Assembly (NCBI RefSeq): GCF_005144965.1
Contig: NZ_CP039704.1
Location: forward strand, 1,906,001-1,970,000
Origin: Hankyongella ginsenosidimutans
GTDB taxonomy: Bacteria; Pseudomonadota; Alphaproteobacteria; Sphingomonadales; Sphingomonadaceae
Reading direction: 5' to 3'
DNA length: 64,000 nt
The position numbers and the translations under genes are program-made. The first letter of the stretch is position 1; each line of letters begins with the position of its first letter. The notes beneath the pieces are model-generated. The model ran no database searches. It had not been told where the DNA came from and saw nothing but the letters and a program-made list of their open reading frames with translations. Below, in pieces: positions 9,415-21,086 of this stretch.

Positions 9415-9586
9415 AGCGCTCAAGCATGGGCACAATTAGCCGGACGGGATCGCCCGGCGGATGGCCGCTCTCGCGGCCGAGGATTTCGGCATAGGCGGTC
9501 AGATCGCGGTGCAGGCTGGCAGGCAGCTCCAGCGTGACCTTGACGGGTTTGTCATCAGCGATCGGACCAAGTTTCAACTTCGCCAT
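9371..9586 (-). CDS. DUF2274 protein, end of trb operon
   Basis: 71 residues: MAKLKLGPIADDKPVKVTLE... then ...LPASLHRDLTAYAEILGRE. This RHH-like small family is typically encoded right after trbI in Trb operons. GGAGG lies 5 bp before the ATG at 9586, inside the end of trbI, which decides this start over the upstream in-frame ATG. Role unproven; possibly a transcriptional regulator of transfer. Confidence 0.8.
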   Translation of the reverse strand: MAKLKLGPIADDKPVKVTLELPASLHRDLTAYAEILGRESGHPPGDPVRLIVPMLERFIATDRGFAKMRRT

Positions 9587-9587
9587 G

Positions 9588-10836
9588 TCAGCCTCCATAG
9601 GGTTCGAGCACGAGATCGCGGGTAACGATGACGCGGACGGGGAAGCCCGGCCGGATCGTTAGTGTCGGCGCAATGTTGAGCTGGCGGCTGACGATCTGCT
9701 GGCCCGTCTGACTGATGCTGTCGCCAGCGCCTTGGCGCAGGGCACGGACGATCTCGCTCTCCTCGCTGGAGGAGCCCGTCTGTGCGCCTATGCTGAGCAG
9801 CGTCGAGAGCGCGGCGGCCTTGAACAGTTCGCCCCAGTGATAATCGACGCCATCCTCCAGGCCGGCGTAGCCTTGCGTGTCCGTGCCCGGCTGGCGTTCC
9901 AACACGATCGAACGGCCGTTCGGGAAGATCAGCCGGTTCCAGACGAGCAGGATGCGGCGCTGGCCGAAACCGACGCCGTTGTCATACTGACCGATGACGC
10001 GCGTGCCCTGCGGGATGAGAAGGATGCGTCCGGTCGGGCTGTCATAGATGTTCTCCGTCACCTGCGCCGTGATCTGCCCGGGCAGGTCGGAACGAATGCC
10101 GGTGATGAGCGCGGCGGAAATCACCGCCCCGGCCTGAAGGATGTTCGCCGATGCCGGAGCGGCGACGCGATCGGTCGAGACGGTGCGTTTGTCGGGCGTC
10201 TGGTTGAGGAAGGCGAGTTGCCGGTCCTGCGCCGAGGGCGTCGCTGGCTGCGGCGCGAGGCCGAGACTGGTCAGATCCGGCAGCGGCGTCGTTGCGTTCG
10301 CCGTCGTGGTGGCGGGCGACGCCATGCTGCGTGTCTCGGTCGAAGTGAAGAGGCGCGCGGTCCTCGCTGCTTCCAGCTCCTGCAATCGACGCTGCTCCTC
10401 GGCGCTGAGGCCTGGCTGCACGGCAGGGTGCCGATCCGTGACGGCGTCACGGGCTGGCCGCGGTTCTGCGCATCGAGGATCGGGCGGCCGAGATCGCCCG
10501 GCAGCGGTGGGCCGAGCACCGGGCCGGTATAGTCCTTCGGCAGGGTGTTGAGGCCGTCGGGTGTTGTCCGGTTGTCGGTTGAATACAGCTCCTCGTTCGA
10601 CCGGCCGCCATGCTGGACTTGAAGCGCATAGATCAACGCGCCTCCGATACCGACGCCGGCGACCAGGCCGAGACAGGCCAGCACCTTGCGCGAGAGCCGG
10701 GTGACGCGCGGCGGCTCGGGACGCAGCCGCATGGGCGCGGCCGGTTCGCCGGTCAGCGGCCGGGCGTCATCGTCAGACTCCGGCTGGGGTTCCAGCCCGG
10801 ACTTGCGGCCTTCCTCCTTATCGGGATCGATCTCGC

Positions 10837-10840
<4 letters not shown>
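9588..10840 (-). CDS. trbI: Conjugal transfer protein TrbI (VirB10-like)
   Basis: Inner-to-outer-membrane spanning channel component. The N-terminal cytoplasmic part is charged, followed by one membrane helix (VLACLGLVAGVGIGGALIYA, residues about 58-77), a Pro-rich periplasmic linker and the VirB10 C-terminal beta-barrel domain (LIPQGTRVIGQYD, then LIFPNGRSIVLE). GTG start at 10840 overlaps the trbG stop (GTGA). One break near 10450; restored about 417 residues. Confidence 0.92.
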
Positions 10841-11855
<1,015 letters not shown>

Positions 11856-11859
<4 letters not shown>

Positions 11860-12537
11860 TGTCCAAGCTCCTTCGACCAGTTGATCGCGTTGACGTAGAT
11901 TCCAAGCGGATTGGCCCGGAGTTTTCGGGGTCGCGTGGTATCTGCACCCTTACGGTGAGGATGGCGGACCACCGTTCGGTCGAGGAAAGCGAGCCGTCCT
12001 GATAGTGGCGCTCGATCCACGCGACACGGAACGAATCCGGCGAGGCGCGGATCACGCTGGAGACTTCGATGGCGATCTGCTGCTTGCCGACTTTGGTGAA
12101 GGGTCGTTGGCGCGGGCATAATCGTTGAGCGCCAAGGCCCCGGCCTGCGTGGTGAAATCGTAGGCCCGGAGCCAGTTCTGCCGGACGATGATCGCGTCGG
12201 CCGGGATCGAGCGGACCTCTTCGATGAAGCGGGCGAGATGAAAGGCGATCTGCGGATCGGTCGGCCGATAGTCAGCGACAGCGGCCGCGACCGCCTGTGC
12301 CTGGCCGAGTTTGTCGACCTGCACGACCCACGGCACGATCGAGCCGCTCATCGACTGCCAGACCAGTGCGGCCGACAATCCAGCCGAGAGCGCCAGCAAG
12401 CCGAAGGCCATGAAGCGCCAGTTGCGGGCCTGCACGCGGGCGGAACCGATGCGGTCGTCCCAGACCTGGGCCGCGCGCTGGTAGGGCGTCTCGGGTTGTG
12501 GTGATTTGCCATAATGGGTGGCCGGTCGTTTGAACAT
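11856..12537 (-). CDS. trbF: Conjugal transfer protein TrbF (VirB8-like)
   Basis: Inner-membrane assembly factor: short N-terminus (MFKRPATHYGKSPQPETPYQ), one membrane helix (FMAFGLLALSAGLSAALVW), then a periplasmic NTF2-like VirB8 domain (VPWVVQVDKLGQA, FIEEVRSIPAD, RVAWIERHYQDG). Breaks near 12098 (C) and 11927 (A). Restored length about 227. Starts 2 bp after the trbL stop and ends overlapping trbG. Confidence 0.92.
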
Positions 12538-12539
12538 CG

Positions 12540-13916
12540 TTAGTCGCTTTCGGAGAGGTTGACGGAAGAGCCGCCGCCATGGCTGTCGCCCGACTTGACC
12601 GCGTGAGCCGCGGCCTGGACGCCGTGCGACATCTGCTGCGAACGCTTCATGCGCTTGGCCCAGGCGGGTGGGCCGTCGGTGGCGGAAGATGGGGATGCGG
12701 CAGCGGCCGGGGCGCTTCGGCTTCGGCGTCCTGCGGACCACCGCCGATGGTGCCGGCAGTGGACGATCCGCCGGTCACTTCGAAGGTTGCACGCGCACCA
12801 GACTGGTAGCTGGACTTGAGGCTATCGGCTGCCTGGGAAGCGGCGCGTTTCAACGGCGAGGCTGCGGCCTGCGCGCCGGCGTTGGCGACATTGCCAAGCC
12901 CTGACGCCACAGCCGATGCGCCGGATTGGCCAGCAGCACCCAGGCTGTAGGCGGTCGATGCGCCGCCCGCGAGCGCGGCCCCGCCACGGGCAGCGGCAGC
13001 GGCGCTGCCAGCAAGGGCGGTCCCACCAGACGCGACGGCGCCTATCGTGGCCGCACCCGCCGCGACCATACCGCCAGCAGCAAGGCCAGTGCCAACCGCC
13101 GCACCCGCGCCAAGCTGCGGACCACCTGAGACCAGGCCATTGGCGATGCCGGGACCAAAGATGCCGAGGCCGAGCAGGGACAGTGCCGCGAGCACGATCG
13201 CCATGGCGTCATCGATCGAGGGCGTCGCGCCGCCGAACCCGGCGGTGAACTCGGAGAACAGCGTCGAGCCGATGCCGATGATGACGGCGAGCACCAGCAC
13301 CTTGATGCCGGATGAGATCACGTTGCCAAGCACGCGTTCGGCCATGAAGGCGGATTTGCCGAACAGCCCGAAGGGGATCAGCACGAAGCCCGCGAGCGTC
13401 GTCAGCTTGAACTCGATCAGCGTCACGAAGAGCTGGACGGCAAGGACGAAGAAGGCGAGCAGCACCAGCATCCAGGCAAACAGCATGCAGGCGATCTGGA
13501 TGAAGTTCTCGAAGAAGGACCAATAGCCCATCAGATTCGAGATGGAATCGAGCAGCGGGCGGCCGGCATCGAGGCCGGTTTGCGCCACCTTGCCGGGGCG
13601 AAGAAGATCGGTGACGGTAAAGCCCGTGCCGGATGCCTTCAGGCCAAGGCCGGCAAAACTCTCGAAGACGATCCGGGCGAGATTGTTCCAGTTGCCGATG
13701 ATGTAGGCGAAAACGCCGACGAAGAGCGTCTTCTTGACCAGGCGGGCAATGATGTCCTCATCGGCCCCACGACCAGAAGAGGGCTGCCAGCACCACGTCG
13801 ATGACGATCAGCGTGGTGGCGATGAAGGCGACCTCGCCGCCGAGCAGGCCGAAGCCGCCGTCGATGTAGCGGGTGAAGACCTCGAGGAAATGGTCGATGA
13901 CGCCGGTGCCGCCCAT
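12540..13916 (-). CDS. trbL: Conjugal transfer protein TrbL (VirB6-like)
   Basis: Polytopic inner-membrane channel protein with at least six hydrophobic segments in its first ~260 residues (e.g. FIATTLIVIDVVLAALFW; LLAFFVLAVQLFVTLIEF), then a long Ala/Gly-rich stretch and a charged tail ending NLSESD. N-terminus MGGTGVIDHFLEVFTRYIDG is typical. Breaks near 13766 (two Gs) and 12710 (C). Restored about 459 residues. Confidence 0.92.
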
Positions 13917-13917
13917 G

Positions 13918-14325
13918 TCAGTGCGCTCCCGGCCGGACGGGTTCGGGCTGTGCGACCGGCGCGGTGTTCTTGGGCGCGGGCGCGCTTTCCTTCTTGGCCG
14001 GGGCTTCGGCCGGGAAGAGAGTCGTCGGCGCTTCCAGTGCCAACGTCCTCGTCCCGCTCGGTTGGGAAGGCTTCGGGCATTGGCCCAGAAATCGGTCGCG
14101 GGCCTTGGCCCAGACATCGAGGCAGGCGGGATCGCGGGTCGCCGCTTCGCCCATGTCGCGGCACTGCCGCAAGACCTGGCGAAGCGCATCGGTGTCGTTG
14201 CGCTCGTGGACGAGCGTGCGGACCTGCGGCTCCTCGGGCTTGCGGGTCAGTTCCATGACCGTGGCGGTGATGGCGACGCCGACGAAGACGACGGCACCGA
14301 GCCGGGCGAGCATCTTGCCGTCCAT
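13918..14325 (-). CDS. trbK: TrbK-alt entry-exclusion protein
   Basis: Intact, 135 residues: MDGKMLARLGAVVFVGVAIT (one N-terminal membrane helix), then a periplasmic region with Cys pairs (VLRQCRDMGEAATRDPACLD) and a Pro/Ala-rich tail. Position between trbJ and trbL and the Cys pattern match the alternative TrbK family, which blocks redundant mating into cells already carrying the element. Confidence 0.8.
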   Translation of the reverse strand: MDGKMLARLGAVVFVGVAITATVMELTRKPEEPQVRTLVHERNDTDALRQVLRQCRDMGEAATRDPACLDVWAKARDRFLGQCPKPSQPSGTRTLALEAPTTLFPAEAPAKKESAPAPKNTAPVAQPEPVRPGAH

Positions 14326-14335
14326 GGCGATCCCC

Positions 14336-15093
14336 TCAGTTGCTGCCGGGGAACATCCGGGCGTTGCCCGGCTGGTAGCCCGTGCCCGGCGTCAGGAAGC
14401 GGCGACGCTGTTCGCGGCCCTGTTCCGCCGCAGCCGCCTGTTCGGCCGATTGCAGCGCCTGCGCGCGACCGTTCGCCGCGACGACGGCAGTGAGGTCGGC
14501 GAGCTGCTGGGCCTGAAGGGCGAGGAGCTGGTTGCCGGCCTGCGTCGCCTGAAGCGCGCCGGTGGCGCTTTGGCTCTGGCCGACGAGCGCGGACATCTGG
14601 GCGCGGTTGGTGTCGATGTTGCCGACGACGCCAGCCTGCACCTTCATGGCGTCCTGCAGACTGCCCACCGTGTTCTGCCAGCGCGATCTGGCGTCGGCGA
14701 CGAGCTGCGCGTCCGACGCGGAGAGCGAGACGTTGGCGTATTTTGGCTGAACGCCTGGTCGATCTGCTGGACATTGTAGGCGATGTTCTGGGCTTGGCTC
14801 AGAAGCTGCTGCGTGCGCTGCACGGACTGCTGGAGCTGTTGCAGCGAGGAATAGGGCAGGCTCGCGAGGTTGCGGGCCTGGTTGATGAGCATCTGCGCTT
14901 CGTTCTGAAGCTGCGTGATCTGCTGGTTGATCTGCTGGAGCGCGCGGGCCGCCTGAAGGACGTTCTGCGCGTAGTTTGTGGGATCGAAGACGATGATGGC
15001 GTGAGCCGGTGTCGCCAGTATGAGCGCGACGGTGACGGGAGCGGTAAGCAGCGCAGCAGCGAGCCGCACTGCGCGTAAACGGCGCAGTTTCAT
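14336..15093 (-). CDS. trbJ: Conjugal transfer protein TrbJ (VirB5-like)
   Basis: Periplasmic/pilus-associated protein. A Sec signal peptide (hydrophobic AAALLTAPVTVALILATPAHA, cut after AHA) precedes IIVFDPTNYAQNVLQAARAL. The body is coiled-coil rich with many Gln (INQQITQLQNEAQMLINQAR). One break near 14746 (a C). Restored about 252 residues. Its ATG overlaps the trbE stop. Confidence 0.9.
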
Positions 15094-17525
15094 GATGGTG
15101 TCTCCAGGTTGGTGAGGTTGGGAATGAGGTCGGCGGCCCAGTCAGTGCCGCGGTGGCGTAGCCAGGCGTCGAGGAAGCCGTCCGGACCCTGCTCGGCAGT
15201 GATGCGGGCGATCGCCGCCTGATCGGTCTTGGAGGATGCGGCGCAGAGCGCCAGCGCCACCTCCGACAGGCCCAGCTCGAACAGCCGGTTGCCTCGTCGG
15301 GACTGGCAGTAATAGTCGCGCTTCGGCAAGGCCCGCGCGAGGATTTCGATCTGGCGATCGTTGAGACCGAAACGGCGATAGATGGTGGTGATCTGCGGCT
15401 CAATCGCCCGTTCATTTGGCAGCAGGAGCCGGGTCTGGCAGCTCTCGATGATGGCGGGCGCGATGGCGCTGCCGTCGATATCCGAGAGGCTTTGCGTGGC
15501 GAAGATGACGGAGGCGTTCTTCTTCCTGAGCGTCTTCAGCCACTCGCGGAGCTGGCCGGCGAAGCCCTCGTCATCAAGCGCCAGCCAGCCTTCATCGACG
15601 ATGATGAGGGTTGGTGAGCCGTCGAGCCGATCTTCGATCCGGTGGAAGAGATAGGCGAGCACGGCGGGCGCGGCGTCGGTTCCGATCAGACCTTCGGTCT
15701 CGAAGGCCTGGACCGTCGCGGTGCCGAGATGTTCGCTCGGCGTCGAGCAACCGGCCCCATGCGCCGCCGATGCAATAGGGGCGGAGCGCCTGCTTCAGGT
15801 CGTTGGACTGGAGCAGAACGCAGAGGCCGGTGATAGTGCGTTCTTCGACCGGCGCCGAAGCCAGCGAGGTCAGCGCCGTCCAGATATGCTCCTTCACCTC
15901 CGGCGAGATGGTGACGCCTTCGCGCAGGAGGATGGCGACGATCCAGTCGGCGGCCCAAGCGCGTTCGCTCGTCTCCCCAATGCGCGCCAGCGGTTGAAGG
16001 CTGACGGAGGTCTCCGAGCCGTCCGTCAAGCCGCCACCGAGATCGTGCCAGTCGCCGCGCATGGCGAGTGCTGCAGCGCGGATCGAGCCGCCGAAGTCGA
16101 AGGCGAAGACCTGTGCGCCGGCGTAGCGGCGGAACTGCAGGGCCATCAGTGCCAGCAGCACGGACTTGCCCGCGCCGGTTGGGCCGACGACGAGGGTGTG
16201 GCCGACATCGCCGACATGAAGGGAAAACCGGAACGGGGTGGAGCCTTCGGTCTTGCCGAAGAGCAGTGGGGGCGCTGCAAAATGCTCGTCCCGTTCCGGC
16301 CCCGCCCACACCGCCGAAAGCGGGATCATGTGGGCGAGATTGAGCGTGGAGATCGGCGGTTGCCGGACATTGGCGTAGACATGGCCCGGCAGGCTGCCGA
16401 GCCAGGCGTCCACGGCGTTGATGGTCTCGGCCATCGCGGTGAAGTCGCGGCCCTGGACGACCTTTTCGACCAGCCGCAGCTTCTCGTCGGCGATGCGCGG
16501 ATCGGCGTCCCACACTGTCATGGTGGCGGTGACATAGGCGATGCCCGCATAGTCGGCGCCGAGTTCCTGCAGCGCGACGTCGGCGTCCGCGGCCTTGTTT
16601 GCCGCATCGGTATCGACCAGCACGGAGGCCTCGTTGGTCATCACCTCCTTGAGGATCGCGGCGATGGACTTGCGCTTGGCGAACCATTGCCGCCTTATCT
16701 TGGTGAGCAACTTGGTGGCGTCCGTCTTGTCGAGCAGGACCGCGCGGGTGGACCAGCGATAGGAAAGGCCAGCCGGTTCAGCTCGTCGAGCAGGCCCGGC
16801 GTGGTCACGGTCGGAAAGCCGGTGATGGTGAGGACGCGCAGATGCGACGTGCCCAATCGTGGTTCCAGCCCGCCGGTGAGCGGCTGATCCGCGAGCAACG
16901 CATCGAGATAGATCGGCGTTTCGGGGACGCGGACACGGTGGCGATGCGTGGAGACGCAGCCATGCAGATAGGTCAGCGTCTCGCCGTCATCGAGCCAGCG
17001 GCATTCCGGCATGAAGGCTTCGATCAACCGCAGCAGGCGATCGGTGCGGTCGGCGAAGGTGGTCAGCACCTCGTTGGGGTCGATGCCGGTCTTCTCGCGG
17101 CCCTCATAGAGCCAGGTTTCCGCGCGGGCGGCGTCCTCGGCCGGTGGCAGATAGGTGAAGGTCAGGAAATAGCTGGATTCAAAGTGCGCCCCGGCTTCTT
17201 CGAAATCGGCCTTGCGCTCGGCATCGACCAGCGCGGAGGCTGAATCCGGGAAGGTACTGTTTGGATAGCTGGCGGCGGCATGGCGCTGCGCCTCCACGAA
17301 GATCGCCCAGCCGGAGCCGAGACGGCGGAAAGCGTTGTTGAGGCGGCCGGCGACGGCAACCAGCTCGGCGGGTACGGCGCTGTCGAGGTCCGGTCCCCGG
17401 AACCTCGCGGTGCGCTGGAAGCTGCCGTCCTTGTTGAGCACGATGCCCGTGCCGACCAGCGCGGCCCAGGGCAGAAAGTCGGCGAGGCGGCTGTTACGAT
17501 TGCGGTATTCGGCGAGATTGATCAT
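15090..17525 (-). CDS. trbE: Conjugal transfer ATPase TrbE (VirB4-like)
   Basis: Large secretion ATPase. Starts MINLAEYRNRNSRLADFLPW; Walker A GPTGAGKS lies around residue 450, Walker B LIIVDEGW around residue 650, followed by the KTLRKKNASVIFATQSLSD arginine-finger/Q region. Breaks near 16760 and 15720; restored ~811 residues, normal. An SD-like GAGAGGAG lies 11 bp before the ATG. Confidence 0.94.
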
Positions 17526-17539
17526 CGGCGGCGCTCCTC

Positions 17540-17821
17540 TCAGACCGTGAGATGCGCGGGGATGCGAAGATGGCGGCGGCCGACCTCGACAAACAGCGGA
17601 TCGCGCTTGGCCGCCCACACCGCCGCGAAATGGCCGATCGCCCAGATGGCGAGGCCGACCAGCCAGAGGCGCAGGCCGAGGCCGACCGCGCCGGCCAGCG
17701 TGCCGTTCATGATCGCAATGGCGCGCGGTGCGCCGCCGAGCAGGATCGGCTCGGTCAGCGCCCGATGGACGGGCACGGTGAAGCCTGGAACCTCGCTGCC
17801 CTGATCGACGACGCCCGCCAT
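17540..17821 (-). CDS. trbD: Conjugal transfer protein TrbD (VirB3-like)
   Basis: Intact, 93 residues. Begins MAGVVDQGSEVPGFTVPVHR, with the VirB3 motif (P-x-x-x-A-L-T-x-P-x-L-x-G-G) and two hydrophobic helices (AIMNGTLAGAVGLGLRLWLV; LAIWAIGHFAAVWAA). Sits 14 bp before trbE and shares one base with the trbC stop (TGATG). Confidence 0.92.
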   Translation of the reverse strand: MAGVVDQGSEVPGFTVPVHRALTEPILLGGAPRAIAIMNGTLAGAVGLGLRLWLVGLAIWAIGHFAAVWAAKRDPLFVEVGRRHLRIPAHLTV

Positions 17822-18168
17822 CAGACGAGCGCCCCGCCGCCGAACGAGAAGAACGACAGGAAGAAGCTCGACGCGGCGAACGCGATCGACAGGCCGAAGA
17901 CGATCTGGATCAGCCGGCGGAAGCCGCCCGACGTGTCGCCGAAGGCCAGCGCCAGGCCGGTTGAGATGATGACGATCACAGCGATGATCTTGGCGACCGG
18001 GCCTTCGATCGACTGGAGGATGGATTGCAGTGGCGCTTCCCACGGCATCGACGAACCGGAGGCATGGGCGGGCGCCGCCGAGACCACGGATAGCGTGGCG
18101 ACCGATACGGTCATGGCGAGGCGTTGGCGGGCGTTGTTGAAGCGCGAGATGCGCAGGGCTTGGATCAC
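17821..18168 (-). CDS. trbC: Conjugal pilin TrbC (VirB2-like)
   Basis: 115 residues from the GTG at 18168, chosen because GAAGGAG lies 5-6 bp upstream and the start overlaps the expected trbB stop (GTGA). It has a long signal (MTVSVATLSVVSAAPAHA), then the pilin body with two hydrophobic helices (PVAKIIAVIVIISTGLALAF; IVFGLSIAFAASSFFLSFF). Major pilus subunit, probably cyclised as in other TrbC proteins. Confidence 0.88.
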   Translation of the reverse strand: MIQALRISRFNNARQRLAMTVSVATLSVVSAAPAHASGSSMPWEAPLQSILQSIEGPVAKIIAVIVIISTGLALAFGDTSGGFRRLIQIVFGLSIAFAASSFFLSFFSFGGGALV

Positions 18169-19187
18169 AGGGGCTCCTTCGAGGTTGGTGCTGAGGGCGT
18201 GGGAGATGGAAGCCGCGCCGCCGTCGCCCTCCATGACGGCGGGCACGACGCGGTAATCGCCGTCCGCCGAGGCCCTCGACGCTGGCGAGTTCAGACAGGC
18301 GGCGCGCGGCACCTCGGCCGGAGAGCACGGCGACTAGGTCGATGGTTTCGGCGATCAGCGCGCGCGGGACGGTGACGACGGCTTCCTGGATGAGTTGTTC
18401 CATGCGCCGAAGCGCGCCGATGGCGCTGCCGGCGTGGATCGTGCCGACGCCGCCCGGATGGCCGGTGCCCCACGCCTTGAGCAAGTCGAGCGCTTCAGCG
18501 CCGCGCACCTCGCCGATCGGGATGCGGTCGGGGCGAAGGCGAAGCGACGAGCGCACGAGATCTGAGAGTGAGGCGACGCCATCTTTGGTCCGCATGGCGA
18601 CGAGGTTGGGCGCGGCGCATTGCAGTTCGCGCGTGTCTTCGATGATGACTACGCGATCGGAGGTCTTTGCCACCTCTGCCAGCAGCGCATTTGTCAGCGT
18701 CGTTTTCCCGGTGGAGGTGCCGCCCGCGACGAGGATATTGAGCGCGACGCAACGCCTTGGCGGAGCGCCTCGGCCTGTGCGGCGGACATGATCCCGGTGA
18801 CGACATAGTCGTCGAGGGTGAAGACGGCGACGGCGGGCTTGCGGATGGCAAAGGCCGGAGCCGCGACCACGGGCGGCAACAGCCCCTCGAACCGTTCCCC
18901 GTTTCCGGCAGTTCTGCCGAGACGCGCGGGCTGCCTGCATGGACCTCGGCATCGACATGGTGCGCGACCAGACGCACGATGCGCTCGCCATCGGCTGGCG
19001 ACAGGCGTTCGCCGGTGTCGGACAGCCCTTCGGAGAGGCGATCGATCCAGATTCGACCGTCCGGGTTCAGCATCACCTCGACGATCGCGGCGTCTTCGAG
19101 AAGCCGGGCGATGGCAGGGCCAAGCGCTGTGCGGAGCATCCGCGCCCCGCGCGCCAGGCCTTCCGAATTGTGGTGAGAAACTGCCAT
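18165..19187 (-). CDS. trbB: Conjugal transfer ATPase TrbB (VirB11-like)
   Basis: Hexameric traffic ATPase at the base of the channel. N-terminal domain ...RLLEDAAIVEVMLNPDGRIW; Walker A GGTSTGKTTL; DTRELQ (Asp box) and LRPDRIPIGEVRGAEALDLL (Walker B region); GTIHAGSA His box. Breaks near 18898, 18750 and 18280. The C-terminus is uncertain: in the sequence as given its last residues read in frame into trbC, but the third frame gives a stop (18165-18167) overlapping the trbC GTG by 4 bp, the pattern used elsewhere in this operon. First gene of the trb operon. Confidence 0.9.
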
Positions 19188-19388
19188 CTGATCCCCGGTC
19201 TCGCCGGGGAGACATCAGACGGTCCCCGGACGGGGATGATTAAAAGAGCCCTATTTGGGGCAGGTTCAACAAGAATTCAGAGGCGTAGTAGTGTGGCGTG
19301 TAAATACAGGAGAAAGCGTAGGTCGCGGAGTTGCTATTATCTGAAATCACTAGAGGAGCGTGCCGATTCGCTGTCACGGGGAGGCTGA

Positions 19389-20639
19389 ATGAAGGGGCGA
19401 TTGCAACGAACATTGAAACGCGCCGTTCGACTCCACGACATGGCTGTGATTGCGAGCGACGACCTGCTTCAGATCGATGCCGACGGCTATCAGGAGATCA
19501 GGCGGTCCGCTACGCGGGCTCGCAACGACGGACAGGCCGCTTTCGTTTGCGACCATTGCGGTTTCCCTGTCTATGCACCGCGCGAGCCGAATACGAGGCT
19601 GCCATTCTGGCGTCACCACAAGGGGCTCCTCGCAGTTGCCCTTGGTGGACGGGCGAGCCCGGTTCAACGGATGAGGTCAGCGCATCGCAATTTCAGGGGC
19701 GCAAGAAAGTCCCCTGCATTTGCGCGTCAAAAATCTCGTGGCTGAGTTGCTCAATGCAGATCCGTTGACGGAGCCAGGATCAGTTGTCGTCGATGAATAT
19801 GTTGTTTGCGGGGAGATCCGGCGCCGGCCTGATGTGCGCGCGACATATGATGGAAAGCCGATCGCCATCGAAATCCAGCTCGCGACGACGCAGATCCCGA
19901 TCATAGTTGCGCGGGAAGATTTCTATCAGCGCGAAGGGCGGCATCTTATCTGGCTGACTTGGAATTTCGTGCCTGTCGAGCGGGCACACCTCCTGACGGC
20001 TTTTGAGGATATCTTCTACTCGCACAATAAAACCTGTTCTCCCTCGACGACGAAGTTGTAGCCGAGTGCCAAGCAAGGAAGGCATTTCTGGTTCGGGCCT
20101 TTTGGGAACACGGCTCAGGCTGGAACTCGAAAATCACAGCGCTCCCCGAACTTGAGTGGCGGCCATCGGGGTTGCCCTATGCGGTCGCTCCGCCGCCTCC
20201 GTGGCACATGGATTTTCGGGCACGCTGGCTTGCTGCAACGACAAATGGTGGGACGCCGTGGTCACTCAGGAGGGACTTGCTCGCTGACCTGGCGGAACGG
20301 CTCAATGAAGACGCGATTGATGCGACAGTCCTCGAAGAGGTCGACATGGGGGCGCTCCTCAATGCAATCATGTCGTTTGTTGAAGGCAAACCAGTCGGTT
20401 CAGCGCAACGAAACCTGAGCGAGGTCATCAACACATTCCTGTCGAGTGAGCGGCGCCACAGGTTCGCGCGCATCATGCGAAAAGTCATTTCGGTAACAAC
20501 AGAACCTGAAATTCTCGATAAGCCAAGCGTTGTGACGAAATTTGCTCGCGCAATGGAAGATGCGCAGGATGCGCCGGACAGCATGGTCGGCAAAGCTGCG
20601 CTTCTGCTCTTCCCGAGTTGTTTCAAAAGCGAAAGCTGA
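19389..20639 (+). CDS. DUF6035 / CoiA-like nuclease-family protein
   Basis: About 415 residues after restoring breaks near 19626, 19693 (G) and 20029 (A). A zinc-ribbon-like C-x-x-C with FVCDHCGFPVYAPRE and RLPFWRHHKGAPRSCPWW is followed by RRPDVRA...GKPIAIEIQLATTQ, a D-(E-x-Q) pattern of the PD-(D/E)xK nuclease superfamily as in CoiA-like proteins. It lies opposite to and between trbB and copG, a spot where related ICEs usually have nothing; it does not look like a transfer gene. Nuclease activity and a defence role are inferences. Confidence 0.65.
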
Positions 20640-20643
20640 CCAC

Positions 20644-21086
20644 CTAATCCGCATCGCCTTGAGGGCTGACATCCTCCGTGATCTCCTGCCTTAGCTTCGG
20701 CCCTTTGGCGAGACGCCGACCAAGCGCAGTGACGAACTGATCGTATCGCTCGCTGGCCTTGGCGCGTGCTGCCTGCGCGGCGGGTTCTGGTAACGCAGGC
20801 GTGGTCGCGAGCCAGAACTTGATGAACACGGCCAGGCTCTCCACCGCGATGCCGCTATCGCGCTCTGCCGAGTCATGCGGCGGTCGAGCTGGTCGAGGCG
20901 CTTGGCGATCACTGCTTCCCGGCGCTCGGCGGCATCCGGTGACAGGAACGACGCGATCGCAGCCTCGGCGATCATCGACTGCGACTGACCCCGGCGCGCG
21001 GCATGGTCGGCAAGCATCGTCATGATCGCGGGATCGAGATAGACCGAGACCTGGGCCTTCTTCTTGCGTGTCTCCATGACGGTCAC
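20644..21086 (-). CDS. CopG/RHH-family regulator
   Basis: N-terminal ribbon-helix-helix METRKKKAQVSVYLDPAIMT..., then a coiled-coil stretch (AERREAVIAKRLDQLDRRM) and a C-terminal region KASERYDQFVTALGRRL. The GTG at 21086 overlaps the traG stop (GTGA), supporting that start; ATG at 21077 is the alternative. One break near 20869. Located between traG and trbB as in many Trb ICEs; probably controls transfer genes. Confidence 0.83.

Noticed and set aside
17821..18312. TrbB-TrbC fusion protein
   Set aside because: In the sequence as given the two read in frame, but trbC has its own SD and GTG start, and the third frame gives a trbB stop overlapping it by 4 bp like its operon neighbours.
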